Of a stretch of 38,353 bases of DNA, positions 23,345 through 33,100 are shown piece after piece. Source of the DNA: CAZNHL01 sp964572965. Lineage in GTDB: Bacteria; Bacteroidota; Bacteroidia; Cytophagales; UBA9547. The stretch lies in assembly GCA_964572965.1 (NCBI GenBank), contig CAZNHL010000045.1, forward strand, positions 1-38,353, given 5' to 3'. Numbering within the stretch: the stretch's first letter is position 1; each line of letters starts with the position of its first letter. The position numbers and the translations under genes are program-made. Below the pieces are notes generated by a model. That model made no database searches. It worked only from the letters and a program-made list of their open reading frames with translations, and was not told the DNA's origin.

Positions 23345-24766
23345 TCACCTCAGCAAACTCACTATCCCTTTCACAAAAGACTCTTTCCCATTAAAATCAG
23401 TATAGTTTAGAGACCAGTAATACACGCCTGGCTCAGCGGTATCACCGTCCCAACCGCTGGCAAGGTCACTTGTTTTAAACACCTGCTTACCCCAGCGGTT
23501 ATAGATTACCATTTCTGAAGAAATAATACCGCTCATCTTTATTGGAACAAAATGCTCATTTTTATCATCACCATTGGGGGTGAAAACATTCGGCATTTCA
23601 AGGTTGATACTGACAATATTAATAGTATCTGTTTTTGAACAGCCATAGCCATCTGATACCGTTACCCAATACTTACCACCCTGTGTAACTTCTATAATTT
23701 GTTTATCAGAACCATCCTGCCATTGGTAATGAGCGCTTGTATTGTGTGCATCAAGAATTATTTTCTGGTTTGAATATATACCAACATCCTTGCCGAAATC
23801 AACAGCGAGACTACCTAATACATTAACTTTATATACAAGTGTATCACAAGCATTGACATACAAATAATAAGTAGTTGACTTAAGCGGTTCTACTTCCAAA
23901 GTAGCTTTCGGTGAAATAATTACATTTGGGGCTGTACTATCTGCCCAACCTTTTAGTTTAAAGTTTTCAGGAGCAGTAAGAGTAGTGGAATGGCCATAAC
24001 AAATACTACTATTTGCTATATGACGCTTCTCGCAGAAAGGTTCAAGAGAAACGTCATCAATAAAGTAGTAGGCACCGGAAAAATAAGTAGGCGCATTATC
24101 TAATTTAGTTACTTTTTCTATTTGAGTTGAACTATCATCGCGAAAATTTCCTATTGTAATATACTGGTATTTACTTGTCGCAACCCATTCTGCTTCCAGA
24201 TTTACCCAGTTGACATAATCGGTTACAACAGTTTTAAACTCTATCTGAGGGACATATGGCAACTGGTAAATATTAGGCTGAATTGATTCTAATAAAGGTT
24301 GCTCTGAAAAACAAACCCCTATATTATCGGCAGCATTATAGCTATAATCTCCTAAAGACACGTAAAAAACTATTTTATATTTCTGTCCCGGAATCAATGG
24401 TTCTTTTAGCTTATTTTCTACATATTCTCTATAAGCAATATTTGGATATGTCCTGTCATATATAATAATCCCAGCCATTACGTTTCCAGTTCTTGGCTTT
24501 TGTTCTCCCACGTTATTCAATAAGTTTTTATTCGGGTAAGCATAGCTCCCACAATCAGGATTAACTAACAATGAAAATAAATCAGATGTTCCGCCCAATC
24601 CTGTCCAACTATTAACAGCTCTATTAAAAGCCATACCTGACTGATAAGCATTACATTGTAGAAAATCAATATTAACATCTTCAAAACTTGGATTAGTAAC
24701 TAAATTTTGTGCAAAACCAACATTTACACAAAACAGCATTAAGAATATAGATCTTAAAATGCCCAT
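23345..24766 (-). CDS. T9SS type B (gliding-motility-associated C-terminal) secreted protein
   Basis: This 473-residue protein has a signal peptide (ILRSIFLMLFCVNVGFAQ), a jelly-roll domain starting NLVTNPSFEDVN and ending FIDDVSLEPFCEK (about 20-240), an Ig/PKD-like stretch with CYGHSTTLTAPENFKLKGW and YHWQDGSDKQ-like strands, and a C-terminal CHU_C/type B sorting domain: PNVFTPNGDDKNEHFVPI, MVIYNRWGKQVFKTSD, WDGD and PGVYYWSLNYTDFNGKE. It should be surface-exposed or released through the T9SS. It lies between the immunity gene of the complete RHS gene and the displaced modules. Carbohydrate or matrix binding is a guess from the jelly roll. Confidence 0.9.
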   Translation of the reverse strand: MGILRSIFLMLFCVNVGFAQNLVTNPSFEDVNIDFLQCNAYQSGMAFNRAVNSWTGLGGTSDLFSLLVNPDCGSYAYPNKNLLNNVGEQKPRTGNVMAGIIIYDRTYPNIAYREYVENKLKEPLIPGQKYKIVFYVSLGDYSYNAADNIGVCFSEQPLLESIQPNIYQLPYVPQIEFKTVVTDYVNWVNLEAEWVATSKYQYITIGNFRDDSSTQIEKVTKLDNAPTYFSGAYYFIDDVSLEPFCEKRHIANSSICYGHSTTLTAPENFKLKGWADSTAPNVIISPKATLEVEPLKSTTYYLYVNACDTLVYKVNVLGSLAVDFGKDVGIYSNQKIILDAHNTSAHYQWQDGSDKQIIEVTQGGKYWVTVSDGYGCSKTDTINIVSINLEMPNVFTPNGDDKNEHFVPIKMSGIISSEMVIYNRWGKQVFKTSDLASGWDGDTAEPGVYYWSLNYTDFNGKESFVKGIVSLLR

Positions 24767-24899
24767 AGTAGAACAGAAAGGTATTAATCAAACCAAGAAC
24801 TTATAATATAATGAGCCTCACAACTATAGATGATCGTGTCATCTGTTTAAATTAGGTATGTAAACAACTGCGTCTACAAATTACCCATCAAGATATATT

Positions 24900-25529
24900 T
24901 TAATAGTGATACTTTTCTAAATGTCTGAAATCAAAATTAGTATTATAATTTAGCTTTAAATTGTCAGACACCACTCCAAATAACGTATCTTTTTCCATGT
25001 CAAAACTTTTATAAAAAAAAGGTAGCTTTTTAAGAATATTAGTATCAGTCTTATGAAAATACTCTCCATTTTGAATTATGTCTGTTATAGTTTTGTCATA
25101 CTTCCTCAAAGTATCTTCATTCGAAAGATTAGAATAACTAATATCCTTTACTACTTGGCGACAATCAAAATCATATATATATGCCCTATTTGTATCAATG
25201 TTATTTATGTAATGTGCTATTTTATATTGTAAATAGTATATTCTATTGTTATGCCTAATATAGGTATAATCATAATGAGAGCTATCATCAGAATAGTTCA
25301 TAAGAATTGTTTTACCTTTAATTGAATGATTAAATTTTATAAGGACTGCTACTTCTGAGTAATACCCTTCTTGATTTGAATATTGATTTAAATTAATAAT
25401 AGCACCTACAACTCTAAACATCGCTTTTTTTTCATGCACTTCATTTTTTTTTCCTTGAGTACAAGAAAAAAAACAGAAATAGATGTAGAATAAAATATTA
25501 CCTCTTAATTTGATTTGTTTCAATTCCAT
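24900..25529 (-). CDS. Lipoprotein, probable immunity protein of the complete RHS toxin
   Basis: This protein has up to 209 residues: LRGNILFYIYFCFFSCTQG is a lipoprotein signal with lipobox FFSC. The start (ATG 25529 or TTG 25523) lies inside the last codons of the RHS gene, which ends at 25498, giving a 26-32 bp overlap. The mature domain (GAIINLNQYSNQEGYYSEVA, KFNHSIKGKTILMN) is not obviously homologous to the lipoproteins at 12610 and 21383, although size, lipid anchor and place are the same. I infer that it protects against the HExxxH domain of the RHS protein; no family is recognised. Confidence 0.7.
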   Translation of the reverse strand: MELKQIKLRGNILFYIYFCFFSCTQGKKNEVHEKKAMFRVVGAIINLNQYSNQEGYYSEVAVLIKFNHSIKGKTILMNYSDDSSHYDYTYIRHNNRIYYLQYKIAHYINNIDTNRAYIYDFDCRQVVKDISYSNLSNEDTLRKYDKTITDIIQNGEYFHKTDTNILKKLPFFYKSFDMEKDTLFGVVSDNLKLNYNTNFDFRHLEKYHY

Positions 25530-28500
25530 ATTCTACTGCATTTTGTTTAAAATCTGGAGTTGTATTTTTATAAGACGAATGTTTTTGCTGCATTAAATAA
25601 ATTTGAAGATGTTCTGATGGTATCATCCCCAATCCTAATATCCCGTGACCAACATATTCATGATAAAAAGTATTCTGAATATTCTCAACAGTTCTAAAAG
25701 TCGCTCTATGATTCCAAATATTAAATGTTATATTATTTTTTTCATTAAATGCTCCAGTACTACGTTTATTTGGTCTTACCCCCCCATTAATAAAAATATC
25801 TCCTATTTTGTTATCATAGTCCCAAGCTCCTATATTTTTCAAGCCGTCAAATGTATATGGGAAAATGTTAGTTTTTAAGGCCACATACTTAATCGCATTT
25901 GCCAATACAAATGAATTGGCTTCTTCCACACCATAAGAGTTTTGAACTGCTGTTTTATGATTTATAACCTTTTGATTATTATCAGACAATTGATTATACA
26001 GATATCTAGACATAAATAACAACTTTCCCATAAACCCTTCTGAGTCATTCCCAAGAAACTCTCCCGTTAATTCATCGAAAATAGGGCTCCTTTTTCCTCC
26101 ATCTTTATCAATACTATTAACCGGATTATTCCCCATACCCACATAAGGACTAGGATACTGCCCATAAGGATCCATACTGGTCCAGCGACCTATCACAGGA
26201 TCATATTGGCGTAACTCAAATTCATTTAATCCTGTCTCATTATTAATTGTTGAGTATTGTCCCTGATACCCATTACGAGCTGCAATACTTCCGTCGTAGT
26301 GCTCATGAACTAATCCATATGGATAATAGTCAGCAAAACTTTCCTTGTATTTAGTAGTTTTATCAAACCGGGCTCGGGTAGAGCCTAAATGGTCTTTGAG
26401 CTCATAAATGGTCTGTTCAACTCCATTTATAATATATTTACTACCCAAACGGTTCATTCCATAAACCGGTAACTCAGTAAAGGTAATGTTATTACCGACC
26501 TTCTTATAAATAGCAACTACATTTCCTGTTGCATCGCGTACATAATATTCGGTATACTGAAGCGTGTGTAAAGTTTTATCATAAGTTTCTTTGCTCACCA
26601 TTTTTCCACCTTCATCGTAAACATATTTCACCAATGGCTTACCTTCTTCTGCTACAAGATCTGTAAGACCCCGATTATTATAGTTATATGTTCTGTTAAC
26701 AGGTATAACAGGTTTTAGCAATTTATGTGTTATCATCTGCCCTATGGCATTATAACTATACTCAGCATAGCCCAACGCACCAAGTAAACGGTTATTATAT
26801 TGCGGATCATCAGCATTATAAGCATACTCTAACGAACCTTCTGCACTAAAATCATCTACAATAGTACTACCACTTCCGGTACGTTTTAGCTTTTGAAGAT
26901 TACCATTTCTGTCATAACTTATCTCCGTTTCGCTATAACTTCCTAATGCAGAAGCGGCAAACTGGTTACTAGTCACATTCCCGTAAACGCCATCAGTAAG
27001 ACGGTACAAATTATCATAACTATATTTATAAGCAATCGGGTCTGAAGGTTGAAGAGCCCCATCCGGCCTTTGAGTAAACCAAACCATGGCTTTAGGCAGT
27101 CCGTCAAACCTGTCGGTACCAGTTCCTGAAAATGCGGATAACTGGCTCGGAGTATCATTGCTTGCATAGTCTCCGCTAAAATACTCTAGTTGTTCTGCAA
27201 AAATATCAGTACCAATGTTCGATGGATCATTGATGGCTTTTAACCAGCCTTGTGCTGTATAAGTATAATTAACTTCTTGTTTATTATCGCCATAAATAAC
27301 ACGTTTAAGAGGACCATGTTTATAGTACTCGTATTGTACCTCCGGCAAGCCGGTTGCCGGTGCTCCATTATCTTTATACGTTTGAGGTTTACTGTTCATA
27401 GCATAAACATTCTTCAAACGACTGTCATCATCATAAGTGAATATGTGATAAAATGATTCCGCAGTAATATCCGGCTGATAAGCAACTACATGAACCTGGC
27501 CATTAGCTGCATATTCATAAGTCAGTTTTTTCTGGCCTAAATCAGGTATATTTCTTACTATAGTAATAATACGGCCACGTTCATCATAATTATACCATGT
27601 CTTCGCGCCTGCACTGGACTCTGTCCAGCTAACCATTCCCTCTGTGGCTTGGGCATCAGTAAGCGGGCCAGAGGCATCCGGTAAATCATAATGAGTGATT
27701 ACGAATTCTGATTTTGTTCCACCCGAAGCCAAGCTCAGGTATTCATTGTTTCCGTTAATTTCAGCTGCTTCCTGGAGACTTGCAGAACCAAACGAGTACA
27801 AACTACCTGCAGAAGGGGTAAATAAGCCAGTCTCAAAAGGACGGTCGTTTCCATCATAATTCACATAGCTGAACGTTCCGTTTAATGCCTGTTGTGCATT
27901 CTGACTAAAACGCAGGACGCCATCACGGCGATACATAAATTGGGATATGCCTTTATCAGTACTATTTGATTCTATTAAAAGTCCTTTATAATCATACCTG
28001 AAAGTACTTTTGTCTATCAGATCAAATGATATACCTTCCGTCAATTTTTCCTCTCCGTTGGGGCTTATAGTACAGAGTATACGCCCCATATCATCATAAA
28101 AATTATAAGACCGCTGTAACTCCGTTCCTCCCTTTTTCAGTAAACTGATTAATATTTTTCCATCAGTGGTCATGTAAGTAAAACTTTCAAGCCCGGCCAT
28201 ATCCTTATTATAGCTGATATAGGCATTACCTTTTAGATTGGCAGGCGTGGTACATGAGGGACATACTTTGGTACTGCGCAAGTTTAAATAGGTACTCACA
28301 ACAACATCATTGTCTGCAACAGTTCTTGTTTCCTGTATAGTATATTTACCATTATTTTGTGCTTTAAAAGCATCACCGGGCAAGGTATTGGCTTTTACAC
28401 TTCCAGTTCCGTCATTATAATATAAAGTACGGCTATAAGGATAGCCGGTCACAGGCACTCCGGTCTCTGTAAAACGATCTTCTCCTGCATCAGCATCAAG

Positions 28501-30141
28501 GTCTGTATTCTTATTGTTAGTACTGTAGTACCAGCCTAAAGTCCCCACTGTAGTATTATCCACCGGAGATGGATTCAGTTCATTTGAGACAACAGAACCG
28601 CCTACATCTTTATAGTCGTCAAAGGACTGATAAGTATAGGCAAGGCCACTGCTTTGCTGAACAAAAGCATCTTTATACTTAAAATGCATATCATAAGCCG
28701 CCATCACAGGGTCTGTATCACAACCGGAGCTAGCTATAGTAGGCAGACCTACTACCGGAGCCGGCAAAGTTGTAATAGCTGCTCTCCCTTGTGCATCATA
28801 TAAAGTAGCAGTAGCCATAATAACTCCATCGCTCAGGCTTTTAACCTGTACCTGGTTATTGCGACCCATCTGATCAAAATAAGAACGCATCTGACCCATA
28901 ACTTTACCGTTATCATCAAATGTGGTAGTACTTGTATAATTGATCTTATTATCTAGAGGGTTCTCAACACCATCTATTACATTCAACTGCAAATGCGCTC
29001 CTGCCTGCAAGCGCACACCCGGCTTCACAACAATTCCTTTAGTACTGGTAACAGAATAGGTAAAATGCTGAAGAATATAATCAGTGGCCGGATCTACCGG
29101 ATCACTACATTTTAAGTTAAAGGATTTACAAATTTGCTCAGGTAAAACAACAAGACATTTTGATTTAATGACCGTTTCCTGATCCCCGATAGCCCACAGA
29201 TTTATAGCTTGGAAATTAGGGCAAACACCCCTATCAACACCATCCTCCTTTTTAGCAATTGTAAATGTATAGCTGCCTACATCAGCATTAAGCACGAATG
29301 AGCGGTTTGAAGTGTTATAGGTTATATCACTATTACCATCATGGGTTATAGTATAGTGCTGGTCAAAATCTGTTACCCCGCTAATATTAAGGGTATAGGC
29401 ATTTCCCTTTTCTATTTTGAATGCTCCCGAAGCCCCCACAGCAGAAAGCGTGGGACTAATACTAACATTTTGAGTATTGTAAGCACATGACGGAAGTCCT
29501 TTAATTGTAATTGTATTACTTGTTTTACCTCCACAATTAATAGAGTAACTGACAAAATAGTATTGATAGTTTCCAACTGCCGTTAGTGTCGGATTATATA
29601 CATTACAGCATCCGGGTGTTGACATAACAACAGGAACAAAATCACTGTCACCCGGTTTCTTTTCATACCATTGGTAAACGGCACTAGGATAAGACGCTCC
29701 AGCAGAAAGTGAAGCAGTATAGGGTACAGTATGCTCTGATGGCGAAGTCGTGGAAATCTGAAAAAAAGCAGGGCAACCTAGCTGTACTGTAGTGCTAGGG
29801 CTTTCATGACGGCATACACTGGCCGGACAGCCGACTGATACCCCACAACATTGTGCTTCAGAACCAAAATATGCGGTAATTACAACAGTACCTACATACG
29901 CAGGCTTCCACTCAATACTAACTTTAATAGACCTGTTATTATTTGACGGAGTTTTGGTAATATTCTGTATTGCAGAACTAGGATTGACATCTACAGTAAC
30001 ACTATAATCATATCCGCCTACAAGAGCTTCATTAGCCCAGCTTGCATTAAAATTATAATCAATATACTGGGCATTGCAAGTACCAGCCAGTAACAAGAAA
30101 AATAATACTAAATATTTTTTTATAAATTCCATGGTTTCCAT
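25498..30141 (-). CDS. Complete RHS protein with HExxxH C-terminal toxin domain
   Basis: This 1547-residue protein has a signal peptide (start at 30141 or, better, MEFIKKYLVLFFLLLAGTCN from 30132), two Ig-like regions (about 25-320) with paired cysteines, a DUF6443-like segment (about 350-520, GQMRSYFDQMGRNNQVQVKS), YD/RHS repeats (about 600-1250) and the RHS core (YELKDHLGSTRARF, FELRQYDPVIGRWTSMDPYG, GMGNNPVNSIDKDGG), ending near residue 1349. The variable C-terminal 198 residues contain ENIQNTFYHEYVGHGILGLG; HEYVGH (1494-1499) matches the HExxGH zinc motif known from the M49 peptidase DPP III, so a peptidase toxin is possible. It follows the SpvB-like gene (38 bp gap) and overlaps an immunity-like lipoprotein gene. 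No PAAR or T6SS signal is visible. Confidence 0.9.
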   Translation of the reverse strand: METMEFIKKYLVLFFLLLAGTCNAQYIDYNFNASWANEALVGGYDYSVTVDVNPSSAIQNITKTPSNNNRSIKVSIEWKPAYVGTVVITAYFGSEAQCCGVSVGCPASVCRHESPSTTVQLGCPAFFQISTTSPSEHTVPYTASLSAGASYPSAVYQWYEKKPGDSDFVPVVMSTPGCCNVYNPTLTAVGNYQYYFVSYSINCGGKTSNTITIKGLPSCAYNTQNVSISPTLSAVGASGAFKIEKGNAYTLNISGVTDFDQHYTITHDGNSDITYNTSNRSFVLNADVGSYTFTIAKKEDGVDRGVCPNFQAINLWAIGDQETVIKSKCLVVLPEQICKSFNLKCSDPVDPATDYILQHFTYSVTSTKGIVVKPGVRLQAGAHLQLNVIDGVENPLDNKINYTSTTTFDDNGKVMGQMRSYFDQMGRNNQVQVKSLSDGVIMATATLYDAQGRAAITTLPAPVVGLPTIASSGCDTDPVMAAYDMHFKYKDAFVQQSSGLAYTYQSFDDYKDVGGSVVSNELNPSPVDNTTVGTLGWYYSTNNKNTDLDADAGEDRFTETGVPVTGYPYSRTLYYNDGTGSVKANTLPGDAFKAQNNGKYTIQETRTVADNDVVVSTYLNLRSTKVCPSCTTPANLKGNAYISYNKDMAGLESFTYMTTDGKILISLLKKGGTELQRSYNFYDDMGRILCTISPNGEEKLTEGISFDLIDKSTFRYDYKGLLIESNSTDKGISQFMYRRDGVLRFSQNAQQALNGTFSYVNYDGNDRPFETGLFTPSAGSLYSFGSASLQEAAEINGNNEYLSLASGGTKSEFVITHYDLPDASGPLTDAQATEGMVSWTESSAGAKTWYNYDERGRIITIVRNIPDLGQKKLTYEYAANGQVHVVAYQPDITAESFYHIFTYDDDSRLKNVYAMNSKPQTYKDNGAPATGLPEVQYEYYKHGPLKRVIYGDNKQEVNYTYTAQGWLKAINDPSNIGTDIFAEQLEYFSGDYASNDTPSQLSAFSGTGTDRFDGLPKAMVWFTQRPDGALQPSDPIAYKYSYDNLYRLTDGVYGNVTSNQFAASALGSYSETEISYDRNGNLQKLKRTGSGSTIVDDFSAEGSLEYAYNADDPQYNNRLLGALGYAEYSYNAIGQMITHKLLKPVIPVNRTYNYNNRGLTDLVAEEGKPLVKYVYDEGGKMVSKETYDKTLHTLQYTEYYVRDATGNVVAIYKKVGNNITFTELPVYGMNRLGSKYIINGVEQTIYELKDHLGSTRARFDKTTKYKESFADYYPYGLVHEHYDGSIAARNGYQGQYSTINNETGLNEFELRQYDPVIGRWTSMDPYGQYPSPYVGMGNNPVNSIDKDGGKRSPIFDELTGEFLGNDSEGFMGKLLFMSRYLYNQLSDNNQKVINHKTAVQNSYGVEEANSFVLANAIKYVALKTNIFPYTFDGLKNIGAWDYDNKIGDIFINGGVRPNKRSTGAFNEKNNITFNIWNHRATFRTVENIQNTFYHEYVGHGILGLGMIPSEHLQIYLMQQKHSSYKNTTPDFKQNAVEYGIETNQIKR

Positions 30142-30179
30142 TTCTGAAGTTTGGGAAAAATACGGTAATAAGCATCAAA

Positions 30180-33100
30180 CTACTTGTTACCGTAATTCAT
30201 TTTCATTTCTGCAACAGGTTTCTCTGCTACCTGGAAAAGCTCCTTATATATCTTTTTAAGCTTCCCGGATTCATCATAGACGTAACGTGTATAGAAATTA
30301 TTGTTATCTATGATATGAGTCAATTCAGTTGTCTGAGAATCATAAACATAACTGGTGGTATTAGCATTTAAAGGACTTACTTTGAAATCATCAAAATAAA
30401 CACTTCTTGTATTATTATTATTTACACAGCTAAACTCTATTGACTGATCATTGCCGGCAGGAGGAATAATTGTTACCATCAACTGATACCAGCTTCCCGC
30501 CTTTTTCACAAGAACAGGTTTTGAAGTACCTTTTACTACTGTAGCAGAAGTCTGTTTGACATTATTGATTTTGCATACCAGCTCAACCGTACTCAAATCG
30601 TTTTCCGCAAAACCAGGCATATATACCCATACACTTGCACGATATGGTTTATTCACATTAGCCTGGGTTTTATCCAAAGTATAAGTAAAACCTGTTGAAC
30701 CAGAACTAACCAATAGACAATTGGCTCCAGTATGGCTCGAATAAGGGCTTATTATACCTCCACCATTGCTAACGCCGCCCATGGCTGTATTAGCATTGCT
30801 GTACAATTCGGCACCTGAATAGGCAAATTCTGCAAAAGAAGCATTTGTGGCACTTACGGTTACAAATCGGGACTGATTATCCATTTTGATGGCGGCCGAC
30901 CTCCCATTCATGTCTTTCGAAGCCAGGACATTCGAATACTGATCAATCAATGTCAACTCGCTTTGTTTTTGCCATCGCTTATCTGTTGAAGGAGTTATAA
31001 AGTTAAACTGATGTAAATTATAGTCTGTCATTGAATATGTACCATCACCCCGAAGAGTGGCACTTGTACCATCACCAACCCAAGAATAACTCTGATACTT
31101 TCGCCATATTTTATCTTGACCTTCATCTCCTGGTGCAATACCAAGAACCGGAATGTTTTTACTCCAGATCGTAACCTGAGAAGAAACTAAACCGAGTTTA
31201 GTTGTATAATCAGCAGGATCTACTTTATATACCTGAACCTGAGCTACCTGGTCAAGCATATGCGCATTGTTGATATTGTGCACTTTAAGACCCATTCCAG
31301 AGTAAGCCGCAATATTATGTGAAGGAGTTGTTTCTTTCAGAAACACATTTCCATATGCATCTTTCTTTACTGACTTGACTACTTTACCTGTATAAAAGTC
31401 AAAAGCTAAATTTTCAGATTCTGAAGAAAGTCCGTTATAATTGCTTTCAAATTTTTCTTTTACTAAAACTACAGGATACTCATAACGATTGCTGACTATC
31501 TCCTGATTACCAACCCCTGCAACCACTCTGTTTTCACGAAACATTTGGTGAATCAACCCTTGGTTATTAAACTTAGTACCTAATGCCTGATTTATTAAAT
31601 CATTTGCGGTATACTGATCATGTAAATAAGTATAAGACTGCTGATCAATAATTGAATTATCCAACTTGGCATTAGTTGTTTTTTTCAACAAACAGGCACG
31701 GCTTGAATAGTCGTATATGTCTATTTGCCGGCTTTCAGAATGATTTCCCAACACAGAAGGATGCGGGTTAAATACAAACATTGGCTTGTCTGCCACTCCA
31801 TCATTATTAGCGTCATCATCTACATCAAAAAGATCGAATTCATATGTTCTCTTTGTAGGTAGCTGCCTTTCAATACCATCTTTTGTTACAAACTCTGTAA
31901 TAGTGGTTTTTTTATAAAAAACTCCTGGACCGGGTAATTCTCTGGCATTTGCAATAAGCTTATTATAAAGTTTAAATACTTCCTGTTTAAATAGCTTAAC
32001 CCCTAGATGATCAGCAGGTTCGTTATCCAGATAATTCTGGTTTAGCTGGAGTGACAATAAACCAAATGGTTCATAAGAGGTACTTCCTCCTGTATATTCA
32101 TACTGGGTAGTATACTTCTCGTTAGCAACATTGTCAATTACAGACACTCTTTTTGTTCTTAAACCTCCCCCATATGCTAATCTTGCTGGTGCGGTAATAA
32201 TTCCCCCAACTATATAATCTGGCCAGCCAACAAATTTGAAATTAACAGACACATGACCTTCATCACATGTATGCATCCAAGCTGGATTTGAAACTTGAAA
32301 ACCAGTTATCTTCCGTTCTGCCGTAATTTGATTCTTTAAACTTATATCATCAACCTCAATAGTATTGTTTACTTCGTCAATAGCTGTAATAACCAGCTTA
32401 TCAGCCTGTACTACATATCTTCTTAATTGCTTTAAGAAATCACTACTAGTAATCGTAATAGCATCAAGAAGAGAGCAACTACTACCATCAAAGTGTGATG
32501 GTTTTTTTAAGTTATAAGCCTGAATTAATCTTAGATCAAATTTATCATTTACCTGATAATAGTCCTTTAAATTGGCCATTTCATCATTAAACAGTGTTAT
32601 TCTGATTTTATTACCGCCAATACTTGTAACATTGTTAATCCGGAACAAATGTTGTTTTGCTAATTCTACACTTTCATAACTATCACTTTCATATTCAATT
32701 TTCACTTTTGCACCTAAACTAGTAGTGACCTCTGTAAGTGACCAAGCATCAACGCTTTTAGCAGATACAGGAGATACTACTCGTCCCGCATTTTCATTAG
32801 TTGTCAATAACGTTTTATTAACATCGCTTTTGTAATTGCCCCATATATCAGCTTTATCAGCATCATAGTCAGGGTTTTTATTGAATACTTCACAATAACC
32901 ATCGACACATTGTCCTGTTTCACAAAGTGAATTTTCACAAGGTGCTTTATCTCCATATTTAAAAGAGATGGGAGGAATAGGTGCTTCTTTAGAAGGTCCT
33001 CCTTTTCCACTAAAAGTTAGTGATTTCAGGGTTAACTTACCTGTATAAGCATCTAAAGCGGGCTGAACAATCGGATATCCAAAGGCATAAATAGACTTAC

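Noticed and set aside
25498..30141. T6SS effector
   Set aside because: There is a Sec signal peptide and no PAAR, VgrG or Hcp gene in the window.
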